A stretch of 48,350 nucleotides of DNA from an uncultured Collinsella sp. (GCA_902494035.1 CABURV010000003.1:1-48350), one strand, 5' to 3'; numbered from the stretch's first letter, positions 8,213-16,789 are shown. The notes: generated by a model from the letters alone, not told the origin. Made by a program: numbers and translations.

Positions 8213-9034
8213 ATGCCCTACCTGCTTTCTTGTGACATTCATACCCATACGATGTTCTCTGCGCATGCATATTCGACCATTGAGGAGAATGTGTACTGGG
8301 CGGCAGAGCGTGGCCTGCAGGTGCTCGGATCTGCCGACCATCTGAGCTCTATGGTTACGGCTTGCCCCAATGACCTGCGCAGTTATCAGTTCTTTATCAA
8401 CCAGGATATCTGGCCGCGCATTTGGAGCGGCGTGCTGGTGCTGCGTGGTGCCGAGGCCGATATCGTTTCGCTGGACGGAAGCCTGTTTGGCGAGGACACT
8501 CCTGTCACACTCGATATCGCCGGCGATTCGTACAGCCGTCAGCATTCACTGTTCGATTTGGTTACGCGTAATTTGGATTATTTGGTTGCAAGCGTGCATA
8601 ATCCGCAGATTGCTGAGGGCGCGACGCTGGCCCAGACGACCGAGATGTATATCAATGCCTTGGAACACCCCAAGGTGTTCATGCTGGGCCACGCGGGTCG
8701 CTCGGGCGTGCCGTTCGATATCGACGAGGTGCTGTTGGCAGCTAAGGCCAAGCACAAGATTATCGAGATCAACAACCATAGTCTTGAACACGGTGTCGAC
8801 ACTGAGCATTGGGCCGTATGCCGCAAGATCGCCGAGCGCTGCGCTGAGCTGGGCGTGGGCATTGGCGTTTCGACCGATGCGCACATTGGCATGGCAATTG
8901 GTAGGCTCGATTACGCTCGCAAGATGCTCGACGAGATTCACTTCCCGTTGGATCTGATCGTGACGCGCGATCGCGAGACGCTGCTGCGCGAGATGGCGGC
9001 AGCCGGCGTGTGCGACCTGCGCAAGGGGATGTAG
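8213..9034 (+). CDS. PHP-domain phosphoesterase, YcdX-like
   Basis: This 273-residue protein begins with the metal-binding HxH motif of the PHP family (CDIHTHT, then AHAYSTIEEN). It continues with ADH (about 42), EADIV (about 84), ASVHNP (about 127), HAGRSG (about 161) and STDAHIG (about 222). These supply the usual His/Asp/Glu set for a three-metal phosphoesterase site. YcdX-type proteins are putative phosphatases of unclear substrate. An AAGGAG ribosome site lies before the ATG, and a TACAAT box at 8170-8175 suggests its own promoter. It converges on the rRNA methyltransferase gene. Confidence 0.85.
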   Translation: MPYLLSCDIHTHTMFSAHAYSTIEENVYWAAERGLQVLGSADHLSSMVTACPNDLRSYQFFINQDIWPRIWSGVLVLRGAEADIVSLDGSLFGEDTPVTLDIAGDSYSRQHSLFDLVTRNLDYLVASVHNPQIAEGATLAQTTEMYINALEHPKVFMLGHAGRSGVPFDIDEVLLAAKAKHKIIEINNHSLEHGVDTEHWAVCRKIAERCAELGVGIGVSTDAHIGMAIGRLDYARKMLDEIHFPLDLIVTRDRETLLREMAAAGVCDLRKGM

Positions 9035-9054
9035 CGGAATTTATAAACCAAGCG

Positions 9055-9088
9055 AAGGGGGCGGCCCAGACGGGTCGCCCCCTTTCTT
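9055..9088. terminator. Terminator between PHP phosphoesterase and rRNA methyltransferase genes
   Basis: AAGGGGGCGGCCC pairs with GGGTCGCCCCCTT (one mismatch) over a short AGAC loop, then TTCTT. It lies between convergent genes and probably serves the plus-strand gene chiefly. Confidence 0.85.
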
Positions 9089-9112
9089 GTCCCAAAAATC
9101 TACTGAGGTTGG

Positions 9113-10561
9113 TTAGCGGCGTTCGAGGACCGCTACGGTTTCGGTGTGGTCGGTGTGAGGGAACATGTCGACGGGCGTGATCTTGAGCAGGCGATAGCCT
9201 CCGTCGAGGAGCTGATGCAGGTCGCGCTCTTGAGTCACGGGGTTGCAGCTGATATAGGTGATGCGGCGCGGCTTAAGTGCGCAGGCAGCTTCGAGGAACT
9301 CGGGCGTGGAGCCGGCGCGCGGCGGGTCGATGGAAAGAACGTCGACGCGTTCGTTGTTGTCGGCGGCATCCAGGATGTAATCGGTCGCATCGTCGGCCAT
9401 AAACCAGGCGCTGCGGGTGAGGCCGTTGAGCTCGGCATTGCGGCGTGCGTCGGCAACGCCCGCCGGGTTGCGCTCCACGCCGAGCAGCATAATGCCGACG
9501 CCTCTGTCCTGGGCATCCTTCGCGGCGCACAGACCGATGGTGCCGCTGCCGCAGTAAGCGTCCATAAGAATGTCGCCCTGCTGCGGGTCCATGCCGTCAA
9601 TCGCGAGCTGATAGAGCAGCTCGGTCTGCTGCGGATTGGTCTGATAGAACGCGGTAGGGGAGATATCGAATTCGCAACCGAGCAGCTGGTCGCGCATGCA
9701 CTCGGCGCCATAGACGATACGAGTCTCCTCGCCCAAGATGGCGTTACCGGGGCGTCCGTTGATGTTTTGGGCGACGGTGACAATATGCGGATCGAGTGCG
9801 GCGACGGCCTCAAAGAACTCCTGCGCATGCGGCAAGTCGCGCTGAGCGGTCACGAGGGTGACCATAATCTGGTCGGTGCGCCAGCCGCAGCGAACGACGG
9901 CATAGCGAAGCAGCCCCAGATGCTTGTCTTCGTTAAAGGCGGGAATGTGCAGACGCTCGGCCTCGCGAGCGATGCCGTTGAGAATCTGACGAGCGCCCGG
10001 CGCCTCGACAGGACACTCGGGTACGGCAACGATCTTGTGCGTGCCGCGCTCAAAGAAGCCGCAGTGGACAGCACCCTCCTTACCAGGAGCAAACGGAGTG
10101 GCAGCCTTATGACGAAAACCACGCGGCGCAGGATACTTGCCCGGGTCGCCCAAGGTGACGCCCATACCGCGAATGGGGTCGACGCTAATACCCTCGCGTT
10201 CGCAAAGAGCAGCAAAAAGCTCCTCCATAGCAGCCTGCTTAGCTGCCAACTGCTTTTTATAAGGACGATTGAGCGCCGTGCACCCACCGCAAGCTTTCAT
10301 GATGGAACAAGGAGACTTGGGGTCCACAGCCTTACGCGCAGACGAAACCGAATCATTATGCGGGCGCTTGGAACGAGTCCGAGGCGCTTGGTCCCCGCCT
10401 CGGCGAGAGTCAGAACGCTTGGTCTTAGCCCTGTTCTTGGTCGATTTGCTTTTTGCAGCTTTAGAAGACTTGGATTTCTTAGAAGATTTTTTCTCCCCCG
10501 ACCCCTCAGCCGCCTCGATCAAAGCACGACGAGCCTTACGCTCCGCACGAGATTCTGCCAT
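9113..10561 (-). CDS. 23S rRNA (uracil-C5)-methyltransferase, RlmD/RumA type
   Basis: A 482-residue TrmA/RumA-family enzyme that methylates a uridine at C5 using S-adenosylmethionine. A Lys/Ser/Arg-rich tail (residues 1-80, probably RNA-binding or disordered) precedes the [4Fe-4S] cysteines C85, C91, C94 and C183. The SAM motif is DAYCGSGTIGLCAA (about 325-338). The catalytic cysteine is in ISCNPVTQERDL near the C-terminus, and IDPPRAG is the family motif before it. Which uridine is modified (1939, 747 or another) cannot be decided. I chose the ATG at 10561, six bases after GGAG, over an in-frame GTG four codons earlier. Confidence 0.9.
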   Translation of the reverse strand: MAESRAERKARRALIEAAEGSGEKKSSKKSKSSKAAKSKSTKNRAKTKRSDSRRGGDQAPRTRSKRPHNDSVSSARKAVDPKSPCSIMKACGGCTALNRPYKKQLAAKQAAMEELFAALCEREGISVDPIRGMGVTLGDPGKYPAPRGFRHKAATPFAPGKEGAVHCGFFERGTHKIVAVPECPVEAPGARQILNGIAREAERLHIPAFNEDKHLGLLRYAVVRCGWRTDQIMVTLVTAQRDLPHAQEFFEAVAALDPHIVTVAQNINGRPGNAILGEETRIVYGAECMRDQLLGCEFDISPTAFYQTNPQQTELLYQLAIDGMDPQQGDILMDAYCGSGTIGLCAAKDAQDRGVGIMLLGVERNPAGVADARRNAELNGLTRSAWFMADDATDYILDAADNNERVDVLSIDPPRAGSTPEFLEAACALKPRRITYISCNPVTQERDLHQLLDGGYRLLKITPVDMFPHTDHTETVAVLERR

Positions 10562-10583
10562 CAATAACTCCACTAATTCATGA

Positions 10584-10613
10584 ATTAAAGCTGCAAGTAT
10601 TGTACCGTGTCAA
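10584..10613 (-). promoter_or_regulatory. Promoter of the rRNA methyltransferase gene
   Basis: On the minus strand, TTGACA (10608-10613) and TTTAAT (10584-10589) are separated by 18 bases. Transcription would start about 16 bases before the ATG and include its GGAG site. Confidence 0.6.
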
Positions 10614-10668
10614 GCCAGCAGACGATATACAAGCGGTTTAATCGTGTCAGCGATAAGCCCAACGACGG

Positions 10669-10807
10669 TTGCCCGCCGCGTGAGGGGTGTGGGGGTTAAG
10701 TTTATCGCGAGTTCCGCACGAACAGGAGGCCACTTAATGTGGCCTCCGTCGTGAGCAGGACTGTAGAGCAGGAAACTTAACCCCCACACCCCTCACGCGG
10801 CGGGCAA
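10669..10807. repeat. 139-bp nested palindromic element
   Basis: Perfect 35-bp arms (10669-10703 and 10773-10807), containing GTGAGGGGTGTGGGGGTTAAG, enclose a second hairpin. The inner hairpin has GGAGGCCAC/GTGGCCTCC arms (10725-10747), extended outward by CACGA/TCGTG. It codes for nothing on either strand. The perfect long arms argue for recent arrival or active maintenance, as in a MITE or REPIN. It lies between divergent promoters. Confidence 0.85.
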
Positions 10808-10815
10808 GCCCTCCC

Positions 10816-10882
10816 TTGTACTCCATCTCACTAAAGTGTATGATTCTGAACGTTACATGACTCACTTTACCTAACTAAAGTG
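10816..10882 (+). promoter_or_regulatory. Promoter and paired TAAAGTG operators of the amino-acid importer operon
   Basis: TTGTAC (10816-10821) and TATGAT (10839-10844) are 17 bases apart, a good sigma-70-type promoter. The palindrome CACTAAAGTG (10829-10838) fills the spacer next to the -10 box. A larger one, CACTTTA-6-TAAAGTG (10863-10882), lies in the leader just past the expected start site. Three copies of the same half-site around a promoter indicate a repressor, but which one is unknown. Confidence 0.6.
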
Positions 10883-10900
10883 CCATCAAGGGGGAATACC

Positions 10901-11761
10901 ATGAATACCGATATGTCTCGTCGTCAGTTTGTTGGTCTAGCCGGCTCGCTCGCTACGGTGCTTGGCCTTGGTCTTGTCGGTTGCGGCGGTGGTGCCGGCA
11001 AGGGCTCCGCTGCCGGTTCTGCTGCAGCCAAGGACGTGAAGGGCGCTGCGGAGTCCAAGAAGCTCGTGGTGGGCTTTGATAAGTCCTATCCTCCGTACGG
11101 CTTTGTGGGCGACGATGGCGAGTACACCGGCTTTGATCTCGATTTGGCCAAGGCTGTTGCCGATAAGCAGGGCTGGGAGGTCAAATACGAGGCCATCGAT
11201 TGGGATGCCAAGGACACGCTGCTCAACTCCGGCGCCATCAACTGCATCTGGAACGGCTTTACCATGGAGGGTCGCGAGGACGACTACACGTTCTCCGAGC
11301 CGTACATGCTCAACGAGCAGGTGCTGGTGGTAAAGAAGGATGCGGGCATCAAAGGCTGGGACGATCTTGCCGGCAAGACCGTGATTACCCAGACCGATTC
11401 CGCTGCGCAGGATGTACTCGAGGGTGACCAGAAGGATCTGGCGGCGACGTTTGCCACGCTCGACACGATCGGCGAGTACAACACGGCCTTTATGCAGCTC
11501 GAGAGCGGCGCGGTCGATGCCGTGGCTTGCGACCTTTCGATTGCCCAGTATCAGCTTGCCGCCAAGCCCGATGCCTATACGCAGCTTGATGAGCCGCTGT
11601 CCAGCGAGCACTACGCCGTCGGCTTTAAGAAGGGCGACACCAAGTCGGCCGACGCCGTGACCGAGTCGCTCAAGGCACTCTATGAGGACGGCACGGTCAA
11701 GGACCTGTGCGATAAGTATTCAAGCTATGGTCTATCTTTCGATAATTGGGTGCTCAAGTAA
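10901..11761 (+). CDS. Amino-acid ABC transporter substrate-binding lipoprotein
   Basis: A 286-residue family 3 solute-binding protein that delivers polar amino acids to the permease encoded next. The N-terminus carries a twin-arginine motif (SRRQFVG, residues 5-11), a hydrophobic stretch and a lipobox ending LVGC. It is therefore probably exported by Tat and lipid-anchored outside the membrane. Binding-protein hallmarks are KKLVVGFDKSYPPYGF, GFDLDLAKAVA and WNGFTMEGRE, then the hinge and DDLAGKTVITQTDSAA. An in-frame GTG seven codons upstream is less likely because AAGGGGG precedes the chosen ATG. Its TAA stop overlaps the permease ATG. Confidence 0.93.
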   Translation: MNTDMSRRQFVGLAGSLATVLGLGLVGCGGGAGKGSAAGSAAAKDVKGAAESKKLVVGFDKSYPPYGFVGDDGEYTGFDLDLAKAVADKQGWEVKYEAIDWDAKDTLLNSGAINCIWNGFTMEGREDDYTFSEPYMLNEQVLVVKKDAGIKGWDDLAGKTVITQTDSAAQDVLEGDQKDLAATFATLDTIGEYNTAFMQLESGAVDAVACDLSIAQYQLAAKPDAYTQLDEPLSSEHYAVGFKKGDTKSADAVTESLKALYEDGTVKDLCDKYSSYGLSFDNWVLK

Positions 11762-12414
11762 TGTCTATTCAGGTCATGATGCAGATGCTTGGCCAGGGAT
11801 TCTTGGTCAGTTTGCAGTTGTTTGTGCTGACACTGCTGGGGTCGATTCCGCTGGGAATCCCCGTGGCGTTTATGCGCATGAGCAAAATCGCGCCGCTTCG
11901 CTGGATTGCGCGCATCTACATTTCGGTCATGCGCGGCACGCCGCTCATGCTGCAGATGTTTGCCATCTACTTTGCCCCGTACTACGTGTTTGGCATTTCG
12001 CTCACGCCCGATTCCAAGTGGACGGCGTGCGTTGTGGCGTTCATCATCAACTATGCCGGCTATTTTGCCGAGATCTATCGCTCGGGCTTGCAGTCCATTC
12101 CGCGCGGTCAATACGAGGCCGCCGAGGTGCTGGGCTATTCGCGCGTGCAGACGTTTCTGTATATCGTGATGCCGCAGGTCGCCAAGCGTATTCTGCCGGC
12201 GATGGGCAACGAGATTATCACGCTGGTCAAGGACACGTCGCTGGCGTTTGCCATTGGCGTGGGTGAGATGTTCTCGACGGCCAAGGCGCTGGTCGCCTCG
12301 CAGGTGAGTATGGTGCCGTTTGCGATCGCGGCGCTGATTTACTGGGTCTTTAACTTTGTGGTCGAGATGCTGCTGGGCGCCGCCGAAAAGAAGCTGGACT
12401 ATTATCATGACTAA
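11761..12414 (+). CDS. Amino-acid ABC transporter permease
   Basis: This 217-residue inner-membrane subunit of a polar amino-acid importer has about five hydrophobic segments. The HisM/GlnP-type signature is VMRGTPLMLQMF near residues 57-68. The EAA loop that docks the ATPase is GQYEAAEVLGYSRVQTFLYIVMPQ (about 116-139). The ATG overlaps the last base of the binding-protein stop codon (TAATG), which makes translational coupling likely. The substrate is probably a polar amino acid, but the sequence alone cannot say which. Confidence 0.92.
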   Translation: MSIQVMMQMLGQGFLVSLQLFVLTLLGSIPLGIPVAFMRMSKIAPLRWIARIYISVMRGTPLMLQMFAIYFAPYYVFGISLTPDSKWTACVVAFIINYAGYFAEIYRSGLQSIPRGQYEAAEVLGYSRVQTFLYIVMPQVAKRILPAMGNEIITLVKDTSLAFAIGVGEMFSTAKALVASQVSMVPFAIAALIYWVFNFVVEMLLGAAEKKLDYYHD

Positions 12415-13171
12415 CTCAGTGATGAAAATCGAAAACGCACGTAAGGCGTTTGGCGGCAATGAGGTGCTCAAGGATATCTCGCTTGAGGTGAAGCGTGGCG
12501 AGGTCGTGGCGATTATCGGGCCTTCGGGTGGCGGCAAGTCCACGCTGCTGCGGTGTGCCACGCTGCTCGAGACACTCGACGGAGGCTCGCTCTCGTTTGG
12601 TGACCTTGCCGTTGCGACGGATGCGGGTTCGGGCGCGGTGTATGCGAAGGGCGATGTGCCCAAGCGGGCGCGCTCGCGGTTTGGTCTGGTGTTTCAGAAC
12701 TACAATCTGTTCCCGCACTATACCGTGATGAAAAACATCACTGACGCTCCGATTCGCGTGCTTAAGCGCCCGCGCGAGCAGGCAGAGGCCCGCGCACATG
12801 AGCTGATTGCGCAAATGGGGCTGACGGGCAACGAGAACAAGGTGCCTTGCGAGCTTTCGGGCGGTCAGCAGCAGCGCGTGAGTATTGCCCGCGCCTTGGC
12901 GCTCGACCCGGAAATCTTGTTCTTTGATGAGCCGACCTCGGCACTCGATCCCGAGCTGACGGCCGAGGTTCTGCGCGTCATCAAGGATCTGGCCGCGCAG
13001 AATATGACGATGGTGATCGTGACGCACGCGATGCAGTTTGCCCGCGACGTTGCCGACCGCGTGGTCTTTATGGACGGCGGTCGTATTGTCGAGGAAGGTC
13101 CTGCCGAGCAGGTCATCGACCATCCGCGCGAGCAGCGCACGCGTGAGTTCTTGAGCCGTATCGAGGGGTAG
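12407..13171 (+). CDS. Amino-acid ABC transporter ATP-binding protein
   Basis: A 254-residue GlnQ/HisP-type ATPase that powers the importer. Walker A is GPSGGGKST, the Q-loop is FQNYNLFPHYTVMKN, the ABC signature is LSGGQQQR, Walker B is ILFFDEPTSALDP, and the switch histidine is in VTHAMQFARDVADR. I placed the start at the ATG that overlaps the permease stop by eight bases; a second ATG five codons later is possible. The order of binding protein, permease, ATPase with overlapping ends is a compact operon closed by a strong terminator. Confidence 0.93.
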   Translation: MTNSVMKIENARKAFGGNEVLKDISLEVKRGEVVAIIGPSGGGKSTLLRCATLLETLDGGSLSFGDLAVATDAGSGAVYAKGDVPKRARSRFGLVFQNYNLFPHYTVMKNITDAPIRVLKRPREQAEARAHELIAQMGLTGNENKVPCELSGGQQQRVSIARALALDPEILFFDEPTSALDPELTAEVLRVIKDLAAQNMTMVIVTHAMQFARDVADRVVFMDGGRIVEEGPAEQVIDHPREQRTREFLSRIEG

Positions 13172-13207
13172 GCTCAGCTATTTACTCAACTGTTTATTGA
13201 GGTGATG

Positions 13208-13241
13208 CCGCCGCAGGTCTTATGGTCTGCGGCGGTTTTTT
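13208..13241 (+). terminator. Terminator of the amino-acid importer operon
   Basis: CCGCCGCAG and CTGCGGCGG form a 9-bp GC-rich stem with a ten-base loop, followed by TTTTTTATTT. Confidence 0.93.
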
Positions 13242-13481
13242 ATTTGCATCCGCGGGGTTCAATAATCATCTTGCATGACCGCTTCCTCCTCTCGCCGCTC
13301 GTATCCATACGCGTGCCGAAAGGTATGCATGGACAGGCGGCAGCAAGGGTAGGGTGGTGGCATAGGACATTTGGAGGGTGAGTCGGCTCGGCTGCCGACC
13401 ATGCTGCTCCCGGGACGGCATCGACCGCGAACTCTCCCCGTTGGCGTCGCGCATCGCGCGCGACCCTGCAAGGAGGTCATC

Positions 13482-15557
13482 ATGGGTGCTCCCAAGACCG
13501 GCAATGTAAGGAACGTGGTGCTCGTAGGCCAAGGCGGGGTGGGCAAGACTTCACTCGCCGAAGCCATGCTCCACCTTTCCGGTAAGACCGCCCGCCTGGG
13601 CGGCCACGACGGCACCAAGCCCACGCTCGACTATGACCCCGAAGAGGTCAAGCGTTCATTTTCCATTTCGACGACCATCGCGCCGATCGATTGGAAGGGC
13701 GCCCGCATCAACGTGCTCGATGCCCCGTGCTACCCCGATTTTATCGGCGACGCCTTTGCCGCGATGAGCGTCTGCGAGACGGCGCTGTTTGTGGTCGACG
13801 CCGAGGCCGGCCCGCAGCCGACGACGGTTAAGCTTTGGTACGCCGCCGAGGACCTGCGCCTGGCGCGCGCGGTGTTCGTGAACCGCCTGTCGCGCCCCGA
13901 GGCCAGCTTTGCGACCACCATGGAGCTGCTGCAGGAGCGCTTCGGTACGCGCTTGGGCGCCGTGACCCTACCTTGGGGCGAGGGCGAGGACTTTAACGGC
14001 ATCATCGACCTGGTGCGTATGAAGGCGCGTCACTGCAACGGCACCGAAGCCGTTGAGTCGGAGATCCCCGAGGAGTATCGTGCCCAGGCCGAGGAAGCCC
14101 ATGACCATCTGTGCGAGCTGGTGGCCGAGGCCGACGATGAGCTGATGATGAAGTATTTGGAAGGCGAAGAGACGCTGACGCAGGAGGAGCTCGAGGGCCT
14201 GTTGTCCAAGGCGATCGCCGAGCGCATCTTTGTGCCGGTCTTTGCGGGCGATTGCATTAAGGAGCAGGGCGTCAACTCGCTGATGGATGACATCGCCACG
14301 TACTTCCCGGCGCCGACAGACTACGGCGAGATGCCGCTCATCGACGGCGACTCGCTCAAGATCTCGAGCGACGATGACCGCCCGGTGGCGTTTGTGTTTA
14401 AGACCCTGGCCGATCCGCAGCAGGGTCGCATCAGCTTTATCAAGGTGCTGACGGGCACGCTTGAGCCGGGCCTTGAGCTGATCAATGCACGTACGCGCAA
14501 GGGTGAGCGTCTGGCTCACCTGTATGTGATGTGCGGCCGTGACATGACCGAGGTCGGTCACGCCTATGCCGGCGATATCATCGTGGCGCCCAAGCTGGCG
14601 GCCGAGACGGGCGATACGCTCTCGATTACCGGCAAGGTCGAGGCTGCGGCGTTTAAGTTCCCCAACTCGCAGTACCGCATCGCCATCGAGGCCGAGAACC
14701 GCGGCGACGAGGAAAAGCTCTATACGTTTATCGAGAAGGCCTGCAAGGCCGATCCGACCATGAGCATCGATCGTGACGAGGAGACGGGCCAGACTATCAT
14801 CTCCGCCGTGGGTGAGGCACAGGTTTCGGTGCTGCTCAACCGTCTGGAGGACCGTACCAAGGTCGTGGCCAAAAGCGTGCCAATCCGCATTCCGTATCGC
14901 GAGACCATCCGCCGCACGGCAAGCGCTCAGGGCCGCCACAAGAAGCAGACAGGCGGTGCCGGTCAGTACGGCGACTGCTGGCTGCGCGTGGAGCCGCTCA
15001 TTGGGCCCGACGGCACGAGCGACGGCTATGAGTTTGTTGACGAGGTCGTGGGTGGCCGCATCCCGCGCTCGCTCATCCCCGCCGTGGACAAGGGCGTCCA
15101 GGAGACCATGAAGGACGGCATTATCGCCGGCTATCCGCTCACGGGCATTCGCGTGGCTGTGTACGACGGCTCGTATCATAGCGTCGACTCCAACGAGATG
15201 GCGTTCCGCGCGGCGGCTCGCATCGGTCTGCGCAAGGCATGCGCCGATGCCGACCCGGTGGTGCTGGAGCCCATCGAGGAAATCACGGTGACTATCCCCG
15301 AGAGCTACGCCGGCGCCGTGATGGGCGACATCTCGGCATCGCGCGGCCGCGTGACGGGCATGGAGACCGATGAGCGCGGCGACACCGTGGTCATTGCCCA
15401 GGCGCCGCTGGCCGAGCTGACGGATTACTCGACGCGCCTGCGCTCTATCACGCGCGGAACGGGCGACTTTACCATGAAGCCCGCAGGCTATGAGCAGGTG
15501 CCTTATGACGTTCAGGCCAAACTGGTCGAGCGCTATGAGGAGGGCCGCGCCAAGTAG
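13482..15557 (+). CDS. Elongation factor G-like translational GTPase with altered G motifs
   Basis: At 691 residues it has the full EF-G layout. The G domain has its P-loop at GQGGVGKT (16-23), followed by domain II, domain III, domain IV (RKACADADPVVLEPIEEITVTIPE marks the IV/V border) and domain V (GAVMGDISASRGRVTGME). It is not canonical EF-G. The DxPGH motif is DAPC (80-83), lacking Gly and His, and the guanine-specificity NKxD is NRLS (134-137). It belongs with the EF-G-like paralogues of actinobacteria; no role can be assigned. AAGGAGGT lies before the chosen ATG, and the frame is open upstream without another ribosome site. The 240-base upstream gap shows no other gene. Confidence 0.9.
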   Translation: MGAPKTGNVRNVVLVGQGGVGKTSLAEAMLHLSGKTARLGGHDGTKPTLDYDPEEVKRSFSISTTIAPIDWKGARINVLDAPCYPDFIGDAFAAMSVCETALFVVDAEAGPQPTTVKLWYAAEDLRLARAVFVNRLSRPEASFATTMELLQERFGTRLGAVTLPWGEGEDFNGIIDLVRMKARHCNGTEAVESEIPEEYRAQAEEAHDHLCELVAEADDELMMKYLEGEETLTQEELEGLLSKAIAERIFVPVFAGDCIKEQGVNSLMDDIATYFPAPTDYGEMPLIDGDSLKISSDDDRPVAFVFKTLADPQQGRISFIKVLTGTLEPGLELINARTRKGERLAHLYVMCGRDMTEVGHAYAGDIIVAPKLAAETGDTLSITGKVEAAAFKFPNSQYRIAIEAENRGDEEKLYTFIEKACKADPTMSIDRDEETGQTIISAVGEAQVSVLLNRLEDRTKVVAKSVPIRIPYRETIRRTASAQGRHKKQTGGAGQYGDCWLRVEPLIGPDGTSDGYEFVDEVVGGRIPRSLIPAVDKGVQETMKDGIIAGYPLTGIRVAVYDGSYHSVDSNEMAFRAAARIGLRKACADADPVVLEPIEEITVTIPESYAGAVMGDISASRGRVTGMETDERGDTVVIAQAPLAELTDYSTRLRSITRGTGDFTMKPAGYEQVPYDVQAKLVERYEEGRAK

Positions 15558-15592
15558 CGTGTGGCGTTGTCTGCAATGTAGGTGCTGACGGA

Positions 15593-15626
15593 AAGGCCGT
15601 CCTGGGTAACCGGGGCGGCCTTATTT
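15593..15626 (+). terminator. Probable terminator of the EF-G-like gene
   Basis: AAGGCCG pairs with CGGCCTT across a 16-base loop and is followed by ATTT. The T run is short, so efficiency is uncertain. Confidence 0.65.
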
Positions 15627-15686
15627 GATTCCCTGGGGACGGAGGAAAACGGATCATTTTTTGGGCTACGGGAGGCGCGGTCGGCA

Positions 15687-16670
15687 CTAGTCTCCGGATG
15701 CCTGGTTGCGGCCGGTGGCGTAGTCGATCTGCACGTGCGGCTGCAGGTTGTAACAGTACACGTGGAAGCACAGGGTCTTGCCGTGGTCCTCGACCGATTG
15801 CGCCTCAAGGCGAACGCCGCGACAGACGAGTTCCTCTTCGTTGTACATGGGTGTGACGCGATAGAGAACATGGTTGCCCGTGTCGCGGATGTAGTTAAGA
15901 ATCTGCTCTTCAAACGGCAGCATGCCCGTCTCGTTGAGATAGCGCGTTCCGGTGAGGAGATTCTTGCGATTGGCGTTCTCGCCGCAGAGCGACCAGGCGA
16001 TAAGGTGGCAGCGGTTGTAGAGGCTCTGGCCTGGAATAAAGTCGTAGCGCTGCTGATGCCAACCGGCAGGATGGATACGCGAGATATCGCCGCGCTTGCC
16101 CTGTCCGAGCGACTCGGGGCCTACGCAGGCGAGCGCCTTGCGAGTGCGGCCCAGGCTGTCGAGCTTGGAGAATTTCTTAAAGCAGCCCTCTTCGGTGGCA
16201 CGCTCATACTCGTCGAGCGTGAATGACGGTGTACCGAGCGGGTGCGTGCTGTCGGCGCGAAGGGCGACGTAGGGGTTGCCGGCGTAGTCGGGAATGCTGC
16301 TGAGATAAACACCGCGGGCGCGGTTGAGGTCGGGGTTTTCGACCTCGTCGATGGGGGTGGCGGCGCTGTCCGCGGAAACGTCGTCATCGGTGTCGGTCGC
16401 GGCGGAATCGGAGCCATCGCCAGAGTCCTGGCTGTTTTGAGGGTCCGAGGAGCTCGCCGTTCCCGATTCGAGCCGAGCGACCAGGCCTGCCTCGTCCTCG
16501 GTGCGGCTGGGACTCTCGTTTTGCTTTTCGGCCAGAGCCGCCGCCTGTTCATTGCTTTGCGGCGACAGCAACTTGGGCGCTCCGTCGAGCGATCCCGTAA
16601 ACAGCGCAAACCCGAGCACCACGGCGGTGCCGATGGAAAGTACTTGCTTGTAGGCGGGCTTGCGCGACAT
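15687..16670 (-). CDS. Exported DNA/RNA non-specific endonuclease
   Basis: A 327-residue protein with a basic N-terminus and a hydrophobic segment (about 10-27) acting as signal peptide or membrane anchor. A low-complexity linker rich in Ser, Asp, Ala and Glu (about 45-110) follows, and then a nuclease domain. The core YNRCHLIAWSLCGENANRKN (about 218-237) fits the beta-beta-alpha-metal nucleases of the EndA type, with His222 as the likely general base and a downstream Asn as metal ligand. EndA's DRGH is here NRCH. Several cysteines could form disulfides outside the cell. AGGAG precedes the ATG. A role in DNA uptake, nutrient scavenging or defence is possible, but no competence genes are nearby. 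Confidence 0.8.
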   Translation of the reverse strand: MSRKPAYKQVLSIGTAVVLGFALFTGSLDGAPKLLSPQSNEQAAALAEKQNESPSRTEDEAGLVARLESGTASSSDPQNSQDSGDGSDSAATDTDDDVSADSAATPIDEVENPDLNRARGVYLSSIPDYAGNPYVALRADSTHPLGTPSFTLDEYERATEEGCFKKFSKLDSLGRTRKALACVGPESLGQGKRGDISRIHPAGWHQQRYDFIPGQSLYNRCHLIAWSLCGENANRKNLLTGTRYLNETGMLPFEEQILNYIRDTGNHVLYRVTPMYNEEELVCRGVRLEAQSVEDHGKTLCFHVYCYNLQPHVQIDYATGRNQASGD

Positions 16671-16752
16671 TGAGGCTCCTGGATGGACGGTTGGGAATCT
16701 ACCAGTCTAGCAGGAGCCGGCAGGGGCCGTTCTATCGAACAAATACTTAAGA

Positions 16753-16784
16753 TTTGGGACAAACACTACTGATTAATTTGTCCC
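16753..16784. repeat. GGGACAAA palindrome, copy 1
   Basis: GGGACAAA and TTTGTCCC form an 8-bp hairpin with a 13-base loop, six bases past the stop codon of the minus-strand LacI gene. It shares its arms with hairpins at 21166 and 39850. It may end transcription of the LacI gene, although no clear T run follows. Confidence 0.65.
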
Positions 16785-16789
16785 GCGGT

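Noticed and set aside
9146..10567. 473-codon plus-strand frame opposite the rRNA methyltransferase
   Set aside because: The minus-strand protein has the full cluster and SAM motifs; the plus-strand frame has none.
13371..13481. 37-codon N-terminal extension of the EF-G-like protein
   Set aside because: The AAGGAGGT directly before 13482 and the position of the P-loop 16 residues in both support the shorter form.
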